The notes beneath the pieces are model-generated. The model saw only the letters and a program-made list of their open reading frames with translations. It was not told the origin of the DNA and searched no databases. The translations under genes were made by a program, and so were the position numbers. A stretch of 15,000 nucleotides of DNA, from the NCBI GenBank assembly GCA_002005505.1, contig KV908403.1:263242-278241 (forward strand). Reading direction: 5' to 3'. This document shows positions 1-15,000 of this stretch, piece by piece; the stretch's first letter is position 1, and every line of letters starts with the position of its first letter. This DNA is from Botryococcus braunii. Taxonomy: Eukaryota > Chlorophyta > Trebouxiophyceae.

Positions 1-431
1 CAAGGTAATCTGCATGTTCAATGTCACCTGCTGGTCTAGAAAGGCGTACCTGTTCCATTTTAGTAAATGCATCATTCCCTGAAGTCAAGTGCGCAAGCTC
101 AAGCAGCGCTCCTCCCCACCGCGTCAGAGCCTACAGGAGCAACCACCAGTAACTCGCTTCTGCGGCATTTCTTCTCTAAACCCCCACGACATGACAGAAG
201 CTCTTCCATTTATCATACCTGATGGTTCTTATTGTCCTTTTTATAATCTTTCTCAGCTAGCACCCTTGCCTCTTCAAAATACTTTATCCTGACCACAAGA
301 TCCATGTCAATTGGATAAGAAACAAGCGAAACATTGACCATATAAATTTGTACCATATTCACATCAGCAGTGTCCTTATACCACAGCAGACCTTCACCGT
401 ACCTCTCAAATTCGTCCCTTGATAATGACAT
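1..431 (-). CDS. Two coding exons of an unrecognised protein, partial at left edge
   Basis: Reading on the minus strand, an open exon runs from an ATG at 431 to 219 and encodes 71 residues, starting MSLSRDEFERYGEGLLWYKD and ending in a charged, probably helical stretch. It stops at CAG|GTATGA, a good donor. After a 140-nt intron (218-79) with acceptor GACTTCAG at 80-79, a second exon (78-1) stays open in the same phase to the window edge; it begins GMMHLLKWNRYAF. Both junctions are phase 0. The ATG is a choice: the frame stays open for about 12 codons upstream to a TAG, next to a possible acceptor CTAG, so an upstream exon is possible. Codons are much more A/T-rich than in the CEP70 exons of the same window. 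I do not recognise the family. It could be a real host gene, or a gene carried by a mobile element. Confidence 0.5.
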
Positions 432-1156
432 TGTTAACTCACTTTCGGTCCCCTTTAACGGCAGCTAGAACAGTTCGCCGGCTCCTCTGCGGAAAATAAA
501 GAGAGCTACCCTTGATCTCCTGTTTAACAGTCTGAAAGAAACACAGCGCATGCCAACCAAAGCAATATGGTGAAACCTACACAAGCAAAGATGGGATCAC
601 AGGACGCACCGATAACGAAGTTCCAAGCAGTACCAGCGCGTGCGACCGCCCACAAGCTGACTCGGCAGTGCCCCCATCAGCTCGTTTCATCACCGACATC
701 TAGTAGAAAGAGTGAAGCCTCAAAACTCTGGGTTGTCTCGGGCAGGCTGGGTGCGTGAGACGTGTTGAGATAGCACTATTCTCCGTTCTAACGGGATAGA
801 TACCTCTCTGGATTCCTTCTTGTGGGCCAAAAGTGGGCTCAACTAAGCCCGCCAGGATAACACACCCTTCAAACTTACATCCATATTCTTGCCAGAAATC
901 CCTTCGCCAGAACTCCATCAACATTCCCGCCGTTTGATGGTCGGGTCTCGCGCATGTGTTCTTGCAGCCCTTTGGGGCCACTGATCATGAGTTGTGCTTG
1001 GAGGGCCTCTGTATTGCTTGGGTGGATTACCAGTCTCTGTGAACGTCTGCCGAGGTCCGTACTTACTTTCGCTTTGTCGTACAGATTGGACATCCTCCCG
1101 TCTCAACTGCCAGCCTGCAGGTGTACGCATGTGGCGGGAAACCTAAGGGATTGTTG
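432..1156. other. Non-coding stretch, no supported gene
   Basis: Short open frames exist on both strands, but none shows a recognisable family. Two good donor-like sequences (GTAAGT on the minus strand near 890 and near 1065) follow short open frames, but no acceptor with a fitting phase joins them to the exon at 219-431. They may be chance matches, or promoter-side or 5' UTR sequence of the left gene. Confidence 0.4.
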
Positions 1157-1171
1157 AGACAGACAGACAGA

Positions 1172-1263
<92 letters not shown>
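1157..1263. repeat. (GACA)n then (CA)n microsatellite
   Basis: Three to four GACA units (about 1157-1172) lead into about 45 uninterrupted AC dinucleotides ending at 1263. It lies between the left gene and the chromovirus remnant. The uninterrupted purity suggests it is young or still changing in length. Confidence 0.97.
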
Positions 1264-1269
<6 letters not shown>

Positions 1270-1324
1270 GTCTCAGAAATCCATGAAGACTCAGGCAAGA
1301 TCCAAGATCTAAACACAAAGGCTC

Positions 1325-1430
1325 GCGTGAGAATGACCTCACACAGTTGCACCCCGTGCCGTATGCACCCTCGAAGGGCGTGAGAATGACCTCACACAGT
1401 TGCACCCCGTGCCGTATGAACCCTCACTTG
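1325..1430. repeat. 53-bp tandem direct repeat, two copies
   Basis: The first copy starts GCGTGAGAATGACCTCAC at 1325 and the second starts identically at 1378. They match over about 48 bp with a single c/a difference (GTATGcACC versus GTATGaACC) before diverging. It lies just beyond the CA array, possibly in the 3' flank or LTR of the chromovirus remnant, but LTR ends cannot be confirmed because only one side is present. Confidence 0.85.
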
Positions 1431-1722
1431 CCCGAAGACCACGTGTTACCCGTATCCTACGGCAGGACGTATCCGGAAGTACGTTACATTTCTCCCCCTC
1501 CTAGCTAGCCGAGCTCTTGGGAGGCAAACAAGGGGTGAGTGTGGAAGGCTCACTGTAACACATCCACATCATGCTGAGCAGATGGGCGACGACCCGAAGA
1601 CACCAAGCCCGAGGACTTGGGTTCGAACTTGCCTTGGGTGTTCTGAGTAATAAGTCCCGCATTGAACGGGGTAACGCCAGCCAAAGGCCAGACGCCACTG
1701 ATCCGAAGAGCCAAGTCACTAC

Positions 1723-1750
1723 AGCAGTAAGACACATGTGTCTTACTGCT
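1723..1750. repeat. Perfect 28-bp palindrome
   Basis: AGCAGTAAGACACA is followed immediately by its exact reverse complement, with no spacer. It lies about 135 bp downstream (on the minus strand) of the chromovirus stop codon, so it may belong to the element's 3' non-coding part. Confidence 0.9.
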
Positions 1751-1786
1751 TGCTCCTTACTCTGACCGCTTAATCCTTACTCTTAC

Positions 1787-1818
1787 TCCCAGCATAAGCT
1801 GTGCAGCTTAAGCTGGGA
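1787..1818. repeat. Hairpin-forming inverted repeat, 14-bp arms
   Basis: TCCCAGCATAAGCT and AGCTTAAGCTGGGA are inverted copies with one mismatch around a GTGC loop. It lies between the 28-bp palindrome and the end of the chromovirus reading frame. No run of T follows on the minus strand, so I do not call it a terminator. Confidence 0.75.
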
Positions 1819-1885
1819 CCGAGGGAGTGCGGTGAGGAAGGCTGGCACTTGACCTGCAAGTCAGAAGGATACTCGGTGCAGTCGA

Positions 1886-2674
1886 TTATGCGGGTAAACA
1901 ACCACGACCCTCCCGCAGGCGCAGGGGCTCAGGGCCGCTGACGCGCCTCCTATATCGGTGCAGCCCTGCGACCGACTGTGTCCCACTACCTCTTGAGCAC
2001 TTCAGCAGCATTAATGCAATATTGCTCAGATTCCCTTCTGATTCCCAAGTATTGTGTTCCGGAGAGTGACCAGTCCACGTGACGAGATACTCATACTCAC
2101 GGGATACTACAGGATTTCGGGAATTGACACGACAGTGGGCCACAATGGAATCCAACTCGTATTCCTCTTCTCCAAGGAGAACTTCCGCTGGGGGCGGCGG
2201 TTGGACTGATCCATCCCTACGGTAGGGTTCCAGTTTGGAGACATGAAAGACATCATGTTTCCTCCAGCGAGCTGGCAGGACCAGCTCATAAGCCTGCTTG
2301 CCAATGCGCTTGTGGACTTGCAACAGACCCACCCAGCGAGCGGGGAGTTTTGGAGTGCCTTGCTTAAAACGTCGGTCCTTACAGGACAGAAGGACCCAAT
2401 CCCCTGGAGAGAACTGGAGATCCCTACGTTTTGTGTTGGCTGCCTGGGCCTGTCTGGTTGGTGGCTCTGGCTGTACCATCCGAGCTTCATTGATCAAGCG
2501 CTGCATCCGCTGCACAAAGCCGGCTGCGCAAAGAACCCGTACGTTGGGCAGGAGCCTGACTGGGAGGTATGGGTGATGCCCGTGGTTGAGCATGAATGGT
2601 GTAGTCCCTGTGCTCTCGTGGTCTGCGTCGTTGATGGCAAACTCAGCCACTGACTGGCATACCAAGTTGCCCAG
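1886..2674 (-). pseudogene. Chromovirus integrase C-terminus plus chromodomain
   Basis: About 260 residues are open after the TGA at 2677-2675. Counting from the TTG at 2665, residues 1-40 are the end of the integrase core. Residues 84-150 are the integrase C-terminal region, with FSPGDWVLL, then RWVGLLQV where a GPY/F motif is usual, then HDVFHVSKLEPY. Residues 168-224 are a chromodomain with EYELDSI, EYLVTWTGHSPEHNTW and NL. In HP1-type domains three aromatic residues form the methyl-lysine cage. Here Y169 and W197 are present, but the third position appears to be His200, so the cage is probably incomplete. In living relatives this protein inserts cDNA and steers it to chromatin. Here it is a fragment of a pol reading frame interrupted upstream. 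Confidence 0.88.
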
Positions 2675-2895
2675 TCAGTGGCTGGAGGACACGTACATGC
2701 GTAGCATGTCTTCCAGTACCCGGTTGGTCCTTTCTGTCTAACCATGCGTTTGAGGGTGGTAGGCAGTGGACATAGCCTGTTTGTACCGAGTATCTCGCAC
2801 AAAGCCTTGGTGAAGTGGTTGGTGATTGAAAGGTTATGAACAATCGCCCGCGGCAACACCTGTACAAAGCGGACAGGTCATTTAGGATGTCGGCC
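1886..2895 (-). mobile_element. Decayed Ty3/gypsy chromovirus, 3' part of pol
   Basis: On the minus strand this stretch covers the last third of an integrase core, the integrase C-terminal region and a chromodomain, in the usual chromovirus order. The element is dead. There is a TAG at 2740-2738 and a TGA at 2677-2675 in the pol frame, a one-base frameshift near 2785, and no recognisable pol sequence beyond about 2895. Protease, reverse transcriptase and RNase H are absent. No LTR pair can be shown because only the 3' side remains. The A/C-rich flank with palindromes at 1500-1885 could hold the 3' LTR, but this is inference. Confidence 0.85.
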
Positions 2896-3073
2896 ACTAG
2901 CTGTACTCCTCATGATTGTCTGCTGTTCAACACATGCAACTGATGGACAAGAACTTGCATCTAAGAATGCCCTGTATCTGTCCAATCCAGTTCTCCTCCA
3001 ACAGTACGTGGCTCTCGTGTTGGATCGCGGGTGGGAGGGCCGTGGCTTGTGCAGAGTTGATATTACTGTGCAA

Positions 3074-3129
3074 GGACGCGAGTTCAAATCTCGCCGAAAT
3101 GATTACGCATGTGGCCTATCCCTTTTTTT
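3074..3129 (+). other. tRNA-like T-arm (B box) followed by a T7 run
   Basis: GCGAGTTCAAATCTCGC (about 3078-3094) forms a perfect 5-bp T-arm stem with a 7-nt loop and matches an RNA polymerase III B box. A TTTTTTT run, a typical Pol III stop, follows at about 3123-3129. The sequence upstream does not fold into D and anticodon arms, and the acceptor strands do not pair, so it is not an intact tRNA. It could be a decayed tRNA, a SINE head or chance. Confidence 0.25.
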
Positions 3130-4056
3130 GTATTCACTGCACTGAGCAACGCATCTACGCAGTATGCAGAGAATGATGGGATTGCAGTACTTGTAGGCCG
3201 GCTTTCTGCCTGCTTGATCAAGCATTCATGAAGAGGTGCAAGTCGTTGCCAGTCTTGCAAGTAATCTGCTCAATAACGCGTGGGTCCTCTAGGATAGGGA
3301 TGTATGTGAGGACATCAACAATCGAAGACACCCCTTCGTCCGCGCAGGGACAGTCCAATTGAAGAACAGGGCCTTGCTTTGCCAACGTATGAAAACCGCT
3401 CTTTCCCTAGCTGCTGTAGCGCTCAGGGCGCCAAAGGAAGGATGAGACATCGGTTGAGGGCTTAGGAATGAGGCCAGATGCCACTTACACTGGTTGGCTG
3501 TGCCAACGATAGATGAATGCTATCCATCTGTATATGTATGCCCAGTGATAATCCTAGCATGGCATCCTACTTCCCTCCATAGGCTCGGGGCTAGGACCCC
3601 GATAGGTGGCTCCGTGGGAGCCTGCTAAGCATAGTCCCGCCAAGAGCCCATGGAGCCCTTGGAACGTGTAACGAGTAGTATCCCCACATGTCACAGGCGT
3701 AAGCTAATGACTTCAGCAATACGAGGAGACCGTTACAGCTTCCCTGCAAGGTTCGAACCTCGAAGGGAATTCCTCTGCTTCTCTTCTGCAGAAACCCCCC
3801 CCCCCCACACCCAAAACTCCGTCACGCGACAACCAAATTTACTTTCACCAATTCAATGGGGAATGCGGTCCTTGCATGCACGCACGGGGCGCAGTGCGCA
3901 TTGTGAAGAAAAGCCTGGCTCCTGCATGCACTGTCCTTTGCGATGCACGATGGCAATGAAAACAGGACGGGCAGGTAAATGTCCATCGCTAGTGGGAGGG
4001 TCGGCCTGGGACGGGCGGTGCTGTGTCCGGCCTACAACGCGGCATGAAGAAGGGAA

Positions 4057-4094
4057 GAAGGAAATACTACATCCATGGATGAAGTATTTCCTTC
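4057..4094. repeat. 38-bp near-perfect palindrome
   Basis: The sequence is centred on CCATGG (4073-4078) and pairs over 19 bp per arm with one mismatch (4069/4082). The arms continue loosely into GAAG repeats on the left and TTCC repeats on the right, so a longer imperfect hairpin is possible. Confidence 0.8.
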
Positions 4095-4167
4095 CTTCTC
4101 ATCCCACTTTCTTCCTTCCTTCCTCCCTCCTCCCATCCCACTTCCTTCCTTCCTTCCCTTCCCACTG
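4084..4167. repeat. Imperfect TTCC-rich pyrimidine tract
   Basis: Repeated TTCC, TCCC and CTTCC units occur with few purines. It overlaps the right arm of the palindrome at 4057-4094. Confidence 0.8.
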
Positions 4168-4332
4168 GCTGGTCCTGGCCACAACCAGCCAGTGTCGCTC
4201 TAGGGATGACGATAGAATTGTCTAGGATCCGGACCCACTATTGAGACCTGGATATCCCTGAAGCATCCATGAGTCCTGAGTGGTCATCATGGATCCTGAA
4301 TTAGCTAATGAATCCAGAATGATCCTGGCGCC

Positions 4333-15000
<10,668 letters not shown>

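Larger units (their letters stand above)
2900..4332. other. Non-coding stretch between chromovirus remnant and CEP70 3' end
   Basis: No coding region is supported. A plus-strand open frame at 3650-4225 is composed of low-complexity and pyrimidine-tract translation and resembles nothing known. The stretch holds a tRNA-like B box with a T run (3074-3129), a C12 run (3795-3806), a palindrome (4057-4094), a TTCC-rich tract (4084-4167) and several loose copies of GGATCC/GATCCTG between 4225 and 4330. It should include the 3' UTR of the CEP70 gene on the minus strand, but I see no clear polyadenylation signal. Confidence 0.5.

Noticed and set aside
700..981. Possible upstream exon ending at GTAAGT near 890
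   Set aside because: The donor is good, but its phase does not fit the acceptor before the exon at 219-431 and the peptide is not recognisable.
3029..3100. Possible tRNA gene
   Set aside because: Only the T-arm is convincing; the acceptor, D and anticodon stems do not form.
3650..4225. Plus-strand frame of 191 codons
   Set aside because: It has C-run and TTCC-tract translation, mixed composition and no recognisable family or splice context.

Overview
This is nuclear eukaryotic DNA with few genes and many repeats. The signs are GT-AG introns with matching phases, long intronic microsatellites and a decayed Ty3/gypsy chromovirus. No bacterial operon, rRNA gene or intact tRNA is visible. The main gene looks like the centrosomal protein gene CEP70, so the organism probably builds centrioles or flagella. 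A flagellated protist or alga fits, but the sequence alone does not fix the lineage.

Left part (1-4332). The minus strand at 1-431 carries two joined coding exons of an unrecognised protein that runs off the left edge. It is followed by non-coding DNA with a (CA)n array, a 53-bp direct repeat and short palindromes. At about 1886-2895, also on the minus strand, lies the 3' end of a chromovirus pol gene (end of the integrase core, integrase C-terminal region, chromodomain). It is broken by two in-frame stops and a frameshift and is truncated at its 5' side. From 2900 to 4332 I see no gene, only small palindromes, a tRNA-like B box and a TTCC-rich tract.

Right part (4333-15000). One minus-strand gene fills this part. 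Eleven exons, from the right edge to a stop codon at 4333-4335, give a collinear match to the middle and C-terminal part of CEP70: coiled coil, LExRP motif, the HFQ-LF-PSL block and the C-terminal VPAV block. Exon phases agree at every junction I could test except exon 9 to exon 10. About 1.6 kb is coding; the remaining 85 percent or so is intron of about 0.5-1.4 kb per piece. The 5' part of the gene lies beyond the right edge.

Introns. Nearly every CEP70 intron carries a long simple array ((CA/TG)n, (GA/TC)n or (GGA/TCC)n) or a decayed minisatellite (19-bp, 20-bp and about 75-bp periods). Most GA-type arrays are pyrimidine-rich on the transcribed gene's sense strand. I found no new multi-gene system. 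The most unusual content is this intronic repeat landscape, a duplicated 3' splice-site region beside exon 9, and a foldback element in the last intron.
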